Source: Byssochlamys sp. IMV 00236 (Eukaryota; Ascomycota; Eurotiomycetes; Eurotiales; Thermoascaceae). From it: a stretch of DNA of 13,347 bases. Shown piece by piece: positions 1-8,363 of this stretch. Below the pieces are notes generated by a model. That model saw nothing but the letters and a program-made list of their open reading frames with translations, ran no database searches and was not told the DNA's origin. The stretch covers positions 1 through 13,347 of the forward strand of contig MSJH02000470.1 in assembly GCA_001931875.2 (NCBI GenBank), read 5' to 3'. Each line of letters starts with the position of its first letter. The stretch's first letter is position 1. Position numbers and translations under genes: made by a program.

Positions 1-37
<37 letters not shown>
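1..37. repeat. Homopolymer A run at window edge
   Basis: The window opens with 37 uninterrupted A residues. Right after it comes a short stretch (38-60) that looks like the 3' end of an intron (pyrimidine-rich, ending in TAG), followed by the last exon of the nucleoside diphosphate kinase gene. The run therefore sits where the intron or upstream coding exons of that gene should be. It may be a genuine intronic A tract or a low-quality contig end; the sequence alone cannot separate these. Confidence 0.9.
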
Positions 38-38
<1 letters not shown>

Positions 39-60
39 CGTCGACTCATTCTTTTCATAG

Positions 61-201
61 ATCTCTGTTGGCCGTAACATTATCCATGGCTCTGATTCCT
101 TTGAATCTGCTGAAAAGGAAATCAGCTTATGGTTCGGTAAGGCCGGTGAACTTGTTGACTGGACTCCTGCCAACGCTGAATGGGTTCAATCTGATAACTA
201 A
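61..201 (+). CDS. ndk1: Nucleoside diphosphate kinase, C-terminal exon (partial)
   Basis: This exon encodes the last 46 residues of a nucleoside diphosphate kinase, the enzyme that transfers the gamma phosphate between nucleoside di- and triphosphates through a phosphohistidine. Visible family signatures are [10 protein letters not shown], which follows directly after the family's active-site region, then [11 protein letters not shown], then the terminal [13 protein letters not shown] before TAA. The catalytic histidine in family members is the one in the HGSD motif (codon 9 of this exon). The exon starts after a TAG acceptor at 58-60 in phase 0; upstream exons are lost in the A run at the window start. 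A full family member is about 150 residues, so roughly two thirds is missing. AATAAA lies 17 nt after the stop. The family call is secure; exact paralogue identity is not resolved. Confidence 0.93.
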   Translation: MSVGRNIIHGSDSFESAEKEISLWFGKAGELVDWTPANAEWVQSDN

Positions 202-660
202 ATGATTATTTATTGATAATAAAAACAATCAATTACTGTTATTGTCATGCATTTGCTTTAATGTCTTTTCAATCGTGTTGATGCGCGTATTCATCTCTTC
301 TACTATACACTCAAAAGGTTAGTATTTGTTGATAACCTTTTTTTGGGTCTTACGCTTTTTATTTATATCTGTGCTCGTTTCATCTAGTTTATTTTGCTAA
401 GAAAGAAAGAGTCAATATGAATAACAATAACAATAGCAAAAAGCTAATTGACTATACGATCTTGTCTGCAAGGCCATTAAGCTACAATATATACAATAAG
501 TCCAAAAAGAAGCTAATTAAAAGAAATACTTACAAATGATGTTAAATCTTCAGGTGCAATTTGCTCATTTGTATTATCCTTATTTGAACTCATATTTATT
601 GTTTAAAAAGAAGAAGAGAGAAAAAAATGGAATTTTTGTTACTTTTTTCTCTTGTTCAAC
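202..660. other. Intergenic spacer NDK-otubain
   Basis: Short A/T-rich spacer holding the 3' UTR of the kinase gene and the promoter and leader of the otubain gene. It contains ATAACAATAACAAT-like repeats near 420 and a purine-rich stretch (609-627) followed by a pyrimidine-rich leader just before the otubain ATG. I see no RNA gene and no credible coding sequence on either strand. Confidence 0.6.
218..223 (+). terminator. Candidate polyadenylation signal of the NDK gene
   Basis: AATAAA, 17 nt downstream of the stop codon of the nucleoside diphosphate kinase exon. Canonical hexamer in the expected place; cleavage site not determined. Confidence 0.5.
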
Positions 661-1721
661 ATGTCTTCTGAAGAACCTGTACTTTCTGATGAACAAATTC
701 TCGAGTTTGAACAACAAATTAAAGACGAAGAAGCCCAAAGGGTAAATGAAGCATATTGTATATACCTGAGCTCATTCTCTTTTAGGTTCCTCTTGTATGT
801 CAGGACGAGCCTATCAGTAAGCTTGAAGAAGAGTTTAAAGACAATCAGCAATTTTTAAACAAGATTAAAGTAAACAAGCAATGCAGGCACTTAAGCTCCA
901 TTATATAACTGTTGTCTTTTTGTATTAGAACCTGGCGCAGGAGCATGATCGTATTAGGAGATGTCGTGGTGACGGTAAATATCTATAAAATGCATACGCG
1001 TATATTCACTCATGTATATATATTCTGTCTAGGCAACTGTTTCTTTAGAGGTAAGTCAACTTGTATTAGATAACGCACATTTATTTAAACATAAACATTC
1101 TGTTAGCTGTTGCGTTCAGCTGGTATGAAAAGGCTATGAACGACATCAGTAACTATGACACCAACCTTGCCAAACTCAAAGAATCATGCAACCTATTAGA
1201 ATCTGGCGGATTTCAAAAACTTGCTTATGAGGACTTTTATGAAGTAGCACTTGAGCAATTTGAAAGATTGGGCCAATACAGAACTGATCCTGATATGCTG
1301 CTCGTAAACTTTCAATCAAATGAGATCAGTAATGCGATTATCATGCACTTTAGGTTTGTCACGTCTGCTTATCTCCGTATTCATTCAGCTGAATATGAAC
1401 CATTCATTATTGATGAAATGATCTCTATCGACGAGTTTTGCTCAAGAAATGTAGAAGCATTTGGTAGAGAATCTGATCACTTGCAGATTATTGCTGTTAG
1501 TAAGGCATTGAATATTCCAATTCATATTGTCTATTTGGATGGCGGAATGGAGAACAAGGCAACTGTACATGAATTCTGGCCAACAGAAAAGGATGAATTG
1601 GAAAGAACAAAGATTCCCATCAAGTTACTGTACAGACCAGGTAAATATCAGTGAAATGAAAACTCATCTTGTTATATTCACGTCTTTAATAGGACATTAC
1701 GATATTCTCTATCAAAAGTAA
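661..1721 (+). CDS. OTUB1: Otubain-family deubiquitinase (OTUB1-like), six exons
   Basis: Splicing gives exons 661-741, 786-869, 929-974, 1033-1050, 1107-1640 and 1693-1721: 792 nt, 263 residues, close to human OTUB1 (271). Introns are 44, 59, 58, 56 and 52 nt, all GT-AG. Otubains are OTU-fold cysteine proteases that remove ubiquitin, with Lys48-linkage preference known for OTUB1. The catalytic triad is visible: the RGDGNCFFRA motif supplies Asp70 and Cys73, and the C-terminal GHYDILYQK supplies His256. Family landmarks between them include SDHLQIIAVSKAL and IKLLYRPG. The N-terminal 50 residues are acidic and helical, as in the ubiquitin-binding arm of OTUB1. The start is the first ATG after a pyrimidine-rich leader and opens with MSSEEPVLSDEQ. 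Cys73 is encoded by an 18-nt microexon. Nothing is missing, so the enzyme should be active. The family call is confident; linkage specificity is inferred from homology. Confidence 0.95.
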
Positions 1722-1790
1722 TACCGCTTTTACTCAAACAACACAACATTGCATAAACATACATTTATCATTGATTAAATAGTTTATTGA

Positions 1791-1796
1791 AATAAA
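1791..1796 (+). terminator. Candidate polyadenylation signal of the otubain gene
   Basis: AATAAA about 70 nt after the otubain stop codon, in an A/T-rich 3' UTR. Placement is typical; cleavage site unknown. Confidence 0.45.
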
Positions 1797-1871
1797 ATGA
1801 ATATTGGCATACTAAAAATGGAATTTATAGAAAGTAGACTACTAAGGACTGTATAAAAAGGGGGGTTATAC

Positions 1872-1885
1872 ACTTTCCGGAAAGT
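1872..1885. promoter_or_regulatory. 14-nt perfect palindrome (HSE-like TTC-GAA core)
   Basis: ACTTTCCGGAAAGT reads identically on both strands. The TTC-nn-GAA core is one tail-to-tail pair of heat-shock-element units; a third unit is not clear. It lies just downstream of a TATA-like sequence at 1852-1860. Function is inference; it may be a binding site for a dimeric factor or chance. Confidence 0.35.
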
Positions 1886-2392
1886 AAATTCGCCTATGAT
1901 CGAAAATAAATACACCCATGGTGAGAACAAAATTCATGTTGCATGAAATGTAAATTCGTCGTCGCCAAGAACATTTTCGTAATATCAACAGGTGGGCTCT
2001 GTCTTGGAGTTGAAATTAACTTAATATTAGAAATAACCCTCTTTAGTCTGTTTGTAAAAGTTTAAATTCTTTATTCGGTCTTTCCATGAAATCAGAAGAA
2101 CATGTAGTCATATTTGACAATGCAAAACTAGCCTGTCCTCATGGTCCTTGCTCTGACTCGCTTGTCCCGCCCTCTTTGCTCTCTGGCGTGTATATCTGGA
2201 ACGTTCTCCCAGTTGCCTCTTCTTGTGCTCTGGGTTCTCTTTGTCCTCCGTTCCTTTTTTTTTGTTTAAACTATCCTGGGTAGTTATCGCTACTCTCCCC
2301 AGAATGCACTTCGGTGGTAAGTAAGACTAATATTAAGATATGTGCTCTAATACTAACATACTTTTTCTCTCTTTTTCTACATATACTCATTA

Positions 2393-2410
2393 TCTCTCTC
2401 TCTCTCTCTC
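2393..2410. repeat. (TC)9 microsatellite
   Basis: Uninterrupted TC dinucleotide tract inside a longer pyrimidine-rich region upstream of the small gene at 2687. Likely length-polymorphic; no function shown. Confidence 0.85.
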
Positions 2411-2611
2411 TTTTGACATGATGTCGTTTTATTCAAACCTATTTTTCTTTGTCGTCTTTTTACGCAAATAATTTTTTTATTTTATGACAACATTTTATAA
2501 AATTAATGTACTCCTGACACTGTTTTATCTGAAGGGCAGTTTTTTCATGCAACAGAAAAAATTTGATAAACTCGCATTCTTTTTGATAAATCATAACGTT
2601 TGGCATGTATT

Positions 2612-2619
2612 TATAAAAG
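2612..2619 (+). promoter_or_regulatory. TATA-box candidate for the 74-aa gene
   Basis: TATAAAAG 68 nt upstream of the ATG of the small gene at 2687, followed by a pyrimidine-rich leader. Position and sequence fit a TATA element; not tested. Confidence 0.45.
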
Positions 2620-2686
2620 AAACATACCTTTGTTGAACCATTTTTTATTATCATTCACTCTTATTTTCTTTTTATTTTTAAAAACC

Positions 2687-2911
2687 ATGTTCAAGATTTA
2701 TAACTGTCTCTCCAGCGCTTTCTCCCTTGCTTCCCGCGTCATCCGCCATCCTTTAACCAAAAAGGTGGCTCTTACTTCCTACCGAGTACTCAAAAAACTC
2801 ACGCCCATTCTTGCCGTTGCTCTTCTAGAGATTTCTTTTCTCGTAGTAGAGAAATCTGCAGAGTGCGTAGGTGCCTTTGTAATGATTGCTATGGAAGAAA
2901 TGAAGGATTAA
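2687..2911 (+). CDS. Small orphan protein, 74 aa
   Basis: Single-exon frame of 74 residues with a good start context (AAAACC before ATG), a T-rich leader and a TATA candidate 68 nt upstream. I do not recognise the family. Residues 1-37 are rich in Ser, Arg and Lys and free of acids (MFKIYNCLSSAFSLASRVIR...), like a presequence or membrane-binding amphipathic helix. Residues 38-56 form a hydrophobic segment (LTPILAVALLEISFLVV) with one Glu, a second short hydrophobic stretch follows at 61-69, and the tail is acidic (MEEMKD). Many codons end in C, unlike the surrounding A/T-rich DNA, which argues for a translated and perhaps well-expressed gene. A membrane-associated or mitochondrial protein is possible but inferred only from composition. 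It lies 144 nt upstream of the biotin-ligase gene on the same strand. Confidence 0.65.
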   Translation: MFKIYNCLSSAFSLASRVIRHPLTKKVALTSYRVLKKLTPILAVALLEISFLVVEKSAECVGAFVMIAMEEMKD

Positions 2912-3054
2912 AAGAGCAAATCGGCTTGATTGTCTTTGTTCAGGGACAATGGAGAGAAGAGAGAGAGAGAAAGGAACTACAAATGGCGGTGTATGAAATG
3001 GCACAACTGGTAACAAACAAATATAGTTTTTTCTTTTAGTCAACTGCTTTTCTC

Positions 3055-5286
3055 ATGAACATTCTTCTTTATGATGATCTAGGCGCATCACCTAATTCTG
3101 TCAAACAAACGTACAACGCTTTAAAAGAATTGCTTGGTCATGCTTATGATATTATAAGAATCCACCGTACCATTCTTCAGTCCGAGCCGTGGGAAACTGG
3201 CTGTGCTATGCTCGTTATGCCTGGTGGAAGAGACTTGCCTTACTGTGAAGCACTCAATGGTGAGCCCAATAGACGGATATACCAGTTTGTGGAGAATGGA
3301 GGTTTGTATCTTGGAATATGTGCTGGCGCATATTATGCTTCTCAAGGCATAGAGTTTGAACGGGGAAATCCAATGATGGAGATCATTCAGCCCCGAGAAC
3401 TAGGGTTTTATCCAGGACTATCCAGAGGAACGACCTATCCAGGCTTTGTCTATAACAGCGAAAGCGGGGCAAGGTCGATCTCGGTAGTGATAGAAAAGGA
3501 TACAGTGTATGACGGATATCCTGCCGCAAGTGACGTTCCAGACGAAATCAAAATGTATTATAACGGTGGTGGGTATTTTGTGCATCCAGAAGAACACAGC
3601 AATGTGACAGTGCTGTGTCGATTTAAAGATCCTGGTCCATTATGTCTAGACGAGCCCAAAGGTCCTGCAGCTGTCGTTCATTGTAAGGTGGGTAAAGGCG
3701 GTGCCTTGCTGATAGCCACTCATCCAGAATATGATGCCTCTTCAGAAGATTTGCTACTCGCCGATAGTGCAAATAGTAAGAAAGTGCGTGGCATCTTGAA
3801 TGACCTCGTTTTGTCTGAATTGAAAAGAAAACAGTTTTTACGTGCGGCCTTTGCACGTCTTGGGTTACGTGTGGTGCCCTTTGATGATAACAATATACTT
3901 CAAGAGAACAAAATACCAAATATAACTCCATTATACATGTCTGGAATATCAAACGAATGGATTCATGGGCCATTGTCATATCTCTTAAACAAGTCTGATA
4001 AATATTCACGTCTCCTGAAAGATGCAAGTGATATATTTCATATCAGGGAGCTGGATAGTCCACTTGATGACGATGTTCATATTTTATCGATGTGCAGAGC
4101 TAAAGAAGACAAGCCTCCTGTTATTGAAATCTTATATCCCGATACGTCTTACCCAGTGGAACCTATTTGCCCTCCTTCAAGCATGACACCACAGTTTAAC
4201 CTGGTCGAATACTACCGACAGTTAACCCAGAAAAGGAATGCTCATCAAGAAAATACGCCTCAGCTTGGGAATGGACTCTTATATGCTGAGGTTATTGATA
4301 GTACTCAGACAATGATAGATAGGTAAATATAAAAGAAGAAAAGAGAGAGTAGGTGGGCTGATAAAATGAAATGAAATAGGAATTCTATATTTTTGGCCGG
4401 CTTACCAACTGGTTATCTGTGCTTGGCAAGTACACAAATTGCAGGACGAGGTATGATAGATATAATGATGAACAACTTATCATCAACTAAGCATATATTA
4501 TTAGGCAGAGGAAGAAACTCATGGATATCACAGTCAGGAGCCTTACAGTTTAGCATGGTTCTAAGGCACAATGTACATCTCAGGCATGCCCCCGTTGTCT
4601 TTATTCAATACATGGTTGCCTTATCTATAGTCGAAAGCATACGAGAACGACCAGGATATGAAGATGTTCCCCTAAGGCTAAAGTGGCCAAATGATATCTA
4701 TGTAGAAACTAGCGATGGAGAACAAAAAAAAGTAGGAGGAATCTTGGTCAGCTCATCGTTTGCTTCAGATGATTTCGTTTTGGTCATTGGTATGCATCAT
4801 ATATATATATATAACTAACTTGCTCCCAGTAAACTAACAATCAATGTAGGATGTGGGCTGAATCTATCAAATCGCTTTCCTACTGTTTCAATCAATGATA
4901 CCTTTAGAGACTCTTCCCTTGCCCCACTTAGTGCTGAAGATGTCTTGGCTGGTATTATTACCAAGTTCGAAGTGTATTATGGTCACTTCTGTAGGGATGG
5001 AATAGGCTCATGGTTCTTGGACACGTACTATAAACGATGGCTACACAGGTATTGTTTATTTCATAGATTAGCATAAAAAGAAAGTATACTAAATCCGTAT
5101 TTTAGCAATACTATTGTTACTCTGACAACTCATAATGATGAGAAGGTAAAAGTGATTGGCATTACAAAAGATCATGGTATGCTATATGTTGAAAGCCTTG
5201 ATCGACCAGGCAAGTTTTATGGACTTCAGCCAGATGGCAACAGCTTTGATATGATGAAAGGATTGTTAGTGAGGAAAACTTTATGA
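3055..5286 (+). CDS. BPL1: Biotin-protein ligase (holocarboxylase synthetase), five exons
   Basis: Exons 3055-4322, 4380-4450, 4505-4789, 4850-5048 and 5106-5286 join to 2004 nt, 667 residues (yeast Bpl1 is 690). The enzyme makes biotinyl-AMP from biotin and ATP and attaches biotin to the acceptor lysine of carboxylases such as pyruvate and acetyl-CoA carboxylase. Residues 1-250 are the fungal BPL N-terminal domain, related to class I glutamine amidotransferases: it opens MNILLYDDLGASPNSVKQ and carries GGLYLGICAGAYYAS with a nucleophile-like Cys89. The catalytic domain begins near LLYAEVIDSTQTMIDR (about 408-423) and includes the ATP/biotinyl-AMP loop GRGRGRNSW (445-453), KWPND (506-510) and KVGGIL (522-527). 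The C-terminal cap ends with LQPDGNSFDMMKGL. Introns are 57, 54, 60 and 57 nt. The second splits the GRGRGR motif, is a multiple of three and has no in-frame stop. All key motifs are intact. Confidence 0.95.
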
Positions 5287-5453
5287 TCAATCATGCCTGG
5301 AAGAAGCCAAGTCATGAGGCGAGGAAAAACAACCATCTCAATTAAATCTTTATTCATCATTTCGCTAAATACGCATCAAAAAAATGTTCACTTGTAGATT
5401 TTTCGTGACGGGCTCGCTGCATAAATGCTTTTTTTTCTTTCCCTTTTTAACAA

Positions 5454-6632
5454 ATGAATACCACACTTAGTGAAGAAGAGATTCAATTGCTCCTTCAAAA
5501 GAAAGATGAGCTTTCACCAGAGTTAATTCAATTGCTTGAAGAATATGAAAACTTGAAGAGTTCAGAACAACCTTTTGATATGGGAGAAAACTGTGGCATC
5601 ACCTTCTCATTCAACCATCGTATATTCCTGTTACCTTCTGTTGTCATTAGTTACCCGAGTCAAAACGACATAACTGTGATTATTCTTACACCGCTTACAA
5701 AAGAGACTTTACCTTGTCATCAGTTTCTCGCTGGACACTGTCAAGATCCCTGCCCCTTGGGTCATTCACATGGGTATATGCTTCCTAGAGAGTATGCTGT
5801 GCCTTACAACGCCCTTGATCTTGACAACTTGCCCGAACAACTGCAGAGTGATGCCAGCGTATGGTACAAGGATAAAGAGAGTATGCTATGGAAAGAGGCG
5901 CGTGTGGTTGAGCAAATATCTGAGACAAGTTGGAAAGTACGAAATAGCGCAAGACAGGAATTCATTGTAGAACTTGGCGATATTATTCCAATAAGAGAGT
6001 TAGGTAGCCTTGAAGAATCAGAACATAAGGTACAAGATAAAGAAGAAAGTGATGTTATTGATTATGAAATGACCGAAAGGGCACCAAACACATGGGGTGG
6101 TTGGCAAGCACATACCACTGACTTTGCTGCCAGAATGATGAAAAAAATGGGCTATCAAGAAGGCAAAGGCTTGGGACTTCAAGGGCAAGGTCGAGTAGAG
6201 TTTGTGCAAGAAACAAAGTATGGACAGACAGGCAGGCCAGGATTAGGATTCGAAAAGCAAAAGCCAAAAAAGAAAACCAAACCAAAGATGATTGCCAAGG
6301 AAAAAAATGACGTCTTCAGCTACATGAATTCTATTCTAGAACCTGTAAAAAAGAGCACAAAGGTACCGGAAGGTTCAGCACCAAAGCCTACGAACGAAAA
6401 GGAAGCATACAAAGCCATAGCTAAGCTACAAGATGAGATGAATAAAGCTCAACTCGGCTTATCTAACGCCAAGGCAGCGTACAAGAGAAATAAAGGCACC
6501 TTCAATGAGGATTTATTTTCAACCAAGCTAAAAGATGCAGCAGCTCATTTGGATGTCGTAACGACTGAACTGAAGAAATTACAGAGACACGTTAAGCAAA
6601 CAAAAGAAAAGCAAGACATGTATACATTCTAG
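5454..6632 (+). CDS. ZGPAT: CCCH zinc-finger / G-patch protein (ZGPAT-like)
   Basis: Intronless gene of 392 residues. Domain order matches human ZGPAT (531 aa): N-terminal acidic helix (1-40); a CCCH finger at 88-104 (C88, C96, C100, H104); a tudor-like segment at about 133-185 (VWYKDKESMLWKEARVVEQ...); a G-patch at about 223-267 (DFAARMMKKMGYQEGKGLG, then GRPGLGF); a Lys-rich patch at 268-284 (KPKKKTKPK), likely a nuclear localisation signal; and a C-terminal coiled coil at about 314-385 ending KQDMYTF, similar to the ZGPAT end. G-patch proteins commonly bind and stimulate DEAH-box RNA helicases; human ZGPAT is also described as a transcriptional repressor. Which role applies in a fungus cannot be read from sequence. 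The second-to-third cysteine spacing is three residues, shorter than the five in human ZGPAT. It starts 168 nt after the BPL1 stop and is convergent with NOP53. Confidence 0.9.
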   Translation: MNTTLSEEEIQLLLQKKDELSPELIQLLEEYENLKSSEQPFDMGENCGITFSFNHRIFLLPSVVISYPSQNDITVIILTPLTKETLPCHQFLAGHCQDPCPLGHSHGYMLPREYAVPYNALDLDNLPEQLQSDASVWYKDKESMLWKEARVVEQISETSWKVRNSARQEFIVELGDIIPIRELGSLEESEHKVQDKEESDVIDYEMTERAPNTWGGWQAHTTDFAARMMKKMGYQEGKGLGLQGQGRVEFVQETKYGQTGRPGLGFEKQKPKKKTKPKMIAKEKNDVFSYMNSILEPVKKSTKVPEGSAPKPTNEKEAYKAIAKLQDEMNKAQLGLSNAKAAYKRNKGTFNEDLFSTKLKDAAAHLDVVTTELKKLQRHVKQTKEKQDMYTF

Positions 6633-6772
6633 TGTAGTTAGAGCATATAGAGCAATAAGATTATTCAGCAACTTAGATACCATGCCTAGCATAAAGGCAA
6701 GTAAGGCAAATGCACACCATTACATATTGTATAAATTCATGTCCATATTGTACATTTTTAATATCATTTCAT

Positions 6773-6778
6773 AATAAA
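6773..6778 (+). terminator. Candidate polyadenylation signal of the ZGPAT-like gene
   Basis: AATAAA 141 nt after the stop of the CCCH/G-patch gene and only 29 nt short of the NOP53 stop codon on the other strand. If used, the two convergent 3' UTRs abut or overlap. Confidence 0.4.
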
Positions 6779-6806
6779 CATGCAAGAGGGGGAGGATGTC
6801 TAATGC

Positions 6807-8294
6807 TTAACGCTTTTGGTTCTTTTTCATTTGTTCCATTTGATCAAATTTCTTGTAACTTCTCTTTTCATATTCCTTCAGCTTATATCTTCTGGTTGGT
6901 GTAACTGGCACTCTTGGTTCGATAATATTACGCTTTACGAGACTATGGAATCTATCTTTGAATATACTTCCTTCGGGCTATAACAAAAAAAGTGTTTATA
7001 TAAGGTTGCGCATCAATACTATTTTATCACTCTTACCTTTAATTGTCGAAGGGTTGCGCACAATTCATCTGTTAGCTGCACGTCAATGGGTAACTCAGGC
7101 ACTTCATACTTTCCAAGCTTTTTAATTCCTTTCTTTTCTTCGCTAGCCTTGCGCTCCTCTTTCTTTTCCAACAGAGCATCCAGCTCATTTGCTCTCTGTT
7201 CAATCTCGGCTTCAATCTCTCTAAGCTGATCAATTTGTCTACGAATAGCTTTTTCATGCAATTTCTGTTTTCTCGCCAACTCTTCACTTGCTAAACGGAA
7301 CTTCTTATGTCGTTCTCTTCTTGTTTTGCGCTTAGCAGCCTTCATTTTCTTTGTCTCTTGATCATCTGTTGGTAAGTCTTGCACATCTTCATCGTCCTCA
7401 TGTTCCATTGGAGCATCTTCACTGGCTAGCAGTTTCAGCTCTTCACGATAAGACAGCTGTTCATGAAGTTTAGCAATAATTTCCGCTTTACGCTCTTCTG
7501 CTTTCACAGCTTCTGCGAGTAATTGCTGATGCTGTTCTGCTTCAGGGTTATATGATGCTCCTGCGTGTGGTGTTTCAATGGCTGGAATATGTGCAGCAGC
7601 AGCAGGTTTTTGCTTTATCGTCTCAGGTGTCTTGGGTTTTTGTTGAGTAGGTAAAAAGTCATTGATAGGCTCTGGTTCTGTAAAAAGAGAGATCACACTT
7701 TAGGAATATGTTTTCAAGGCCAAGCTTTCATATATATATATATATTCATACCTTCTTGTCCCCAAAGATCATATGTCTTTTTGTCATTGACTTTTTTCTT
7801 CTTTGGTTGCGATTGTGTTTGTTGATTTCCTTTACGTTTCAGGATCTTTTGAATGTTGTCTGATTCATGTTTGGAAGCGACTTTATCTGTAATTTCTTGT
7901 TTCTTAAATGGGTTCTTTGGCTGCACAGCAGGGACAGCTGATCTCTGTTGCAAGATCTCGTCCACTCGAAGTGGCTTATCTTTAGCTAGTTGACGCTTAA
8001 CTATATTGTATATAAAGTTAATATTGTATATAAAAAGACGCAGCAGTTAAGCTTACCGTTCAAATCGCCCGCTGTATCAATAGTAAATAGCTCTTCATCT
8101 TTTATTTCTCCAGTATGACCACTACATAACATATTAATATGATGAAACATAAAAACAACAAGATTTTACATGAATCTTTCCACAGCTCTCAGCTCTTCTT
8201 GTCCTTCAGTGACATCGGATATATCTACATTTTTACGCCATGCCTTCTTGCCTTTACGACTGGGCTGTGTCTTTTTTACTACTTGAGCTGACAT
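6807..8294 (-). CDS. NOP53: Ribosome biogenesis protein NOP53 (GLTSCR2 family), five exons
   Basis: On the minus strand, exons 8294-8170, 8121-8057, 8000-7752, 7677-7037 and 6977-6807 join to 1251 nt, 416 residues (yeast Nop53 455, human 478). Introns are 48, 56, 74 and 59 nt. NOP53 is a nucleolar 60S assembly factor that brings the exosome, through the helicase Mtr4, to pre-ribosomes for 7S/ITS2 processing. The N terminus SRKGKKAWRKNVD is the family signature. LFTID at 53-57 matches the arch-interacting motif (LFx-hydrophobic-D) that docks on Mtr4. Next come a Lys-rich patch (QPKKKKVNDKK), LWGQEEPEPINDFLP, an acidic segment (EHEDDEDVQDLPTDDQE), a long Arg/Lys/Glu coiled coil, and the conserved end KRNIIEPRVPVTPTRRYKLK with EKRSYKKF. 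The ATG was chosen because it directly precedes the conserved N terminus after a T-rich leader. The AT-repeat in intron 3 is the only oddity. Confidence 0.95.
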
Positions 8295-8350
8295 TGATAA
8301 ACTTGTACAGAAAAGAAAAAAAAAAAGTAAAAACAACTTTTAAGCAATTG

Positions 8351-8363
8351 TGACTTTATAAAA
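8351..8363 (-). promoter_or_regulatory. TATA-like element upstream of NOP53
   Basis: On the minus strand this reads TTTTATAAAGTCA, about 60 nt before the NOP53 ATG, followed by a T-rich leader. It is flanked by GTGAC and GTCAC, a 5-nt inverted repeat. Placement fits a TATA element; weak evidence only. Confidence 0.3.

Larger units (their letters stand above)
1722..2686. other. Intergenic spacer with orphan TATA, palindrome and pyrimidine tracts
   Basis: No gene I can defend lies here. Visible structure: a TATA-like TATAAAAAG at 1852-1860 followed 11 nt later by a perfect 14-nt palindrome (1872-1885); a strongly pyrimidine-rich stretch about 2140-2270; a (TC)9 microsatellite at 2393-2410; and a T-rich leader ahead of the small gene at 2687. 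A 65-codon reading frame starting with ATG at 2086 overlaps the pyrimidine tract, but its composition (runs of Ser, Leu, Pro, Cys, Phe) follows from the tract, so it is not called as a gene. Confidence 0.6.

Noticed and set aside
2086..2283. 65-codon gene in the pyrimidine tract
   Set aside because: Its composition is dictated by the C/T-rich DNA; no promoter-leader layout or family similarity is evident.
3623..4027. Open frame antisense to BPL1 exon 1 (134 codons, minus strand)
   Set aside because: Wholly inside a conserved coding exon on the other strand; it has no family motif and is a shadow frame.
4393..4818. Separate gene with the GRGRNSW motif starting at 4393
   Set aside because: It is exons 2-3 of BPL1 read through a stop-free intron; splicing from 4322 restores the full family alignment.
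6055..6285. Minus-strand frames opposite the G-patch region
   Set aside because: Shadows of the conserved ZGPAT-like coding sequence.
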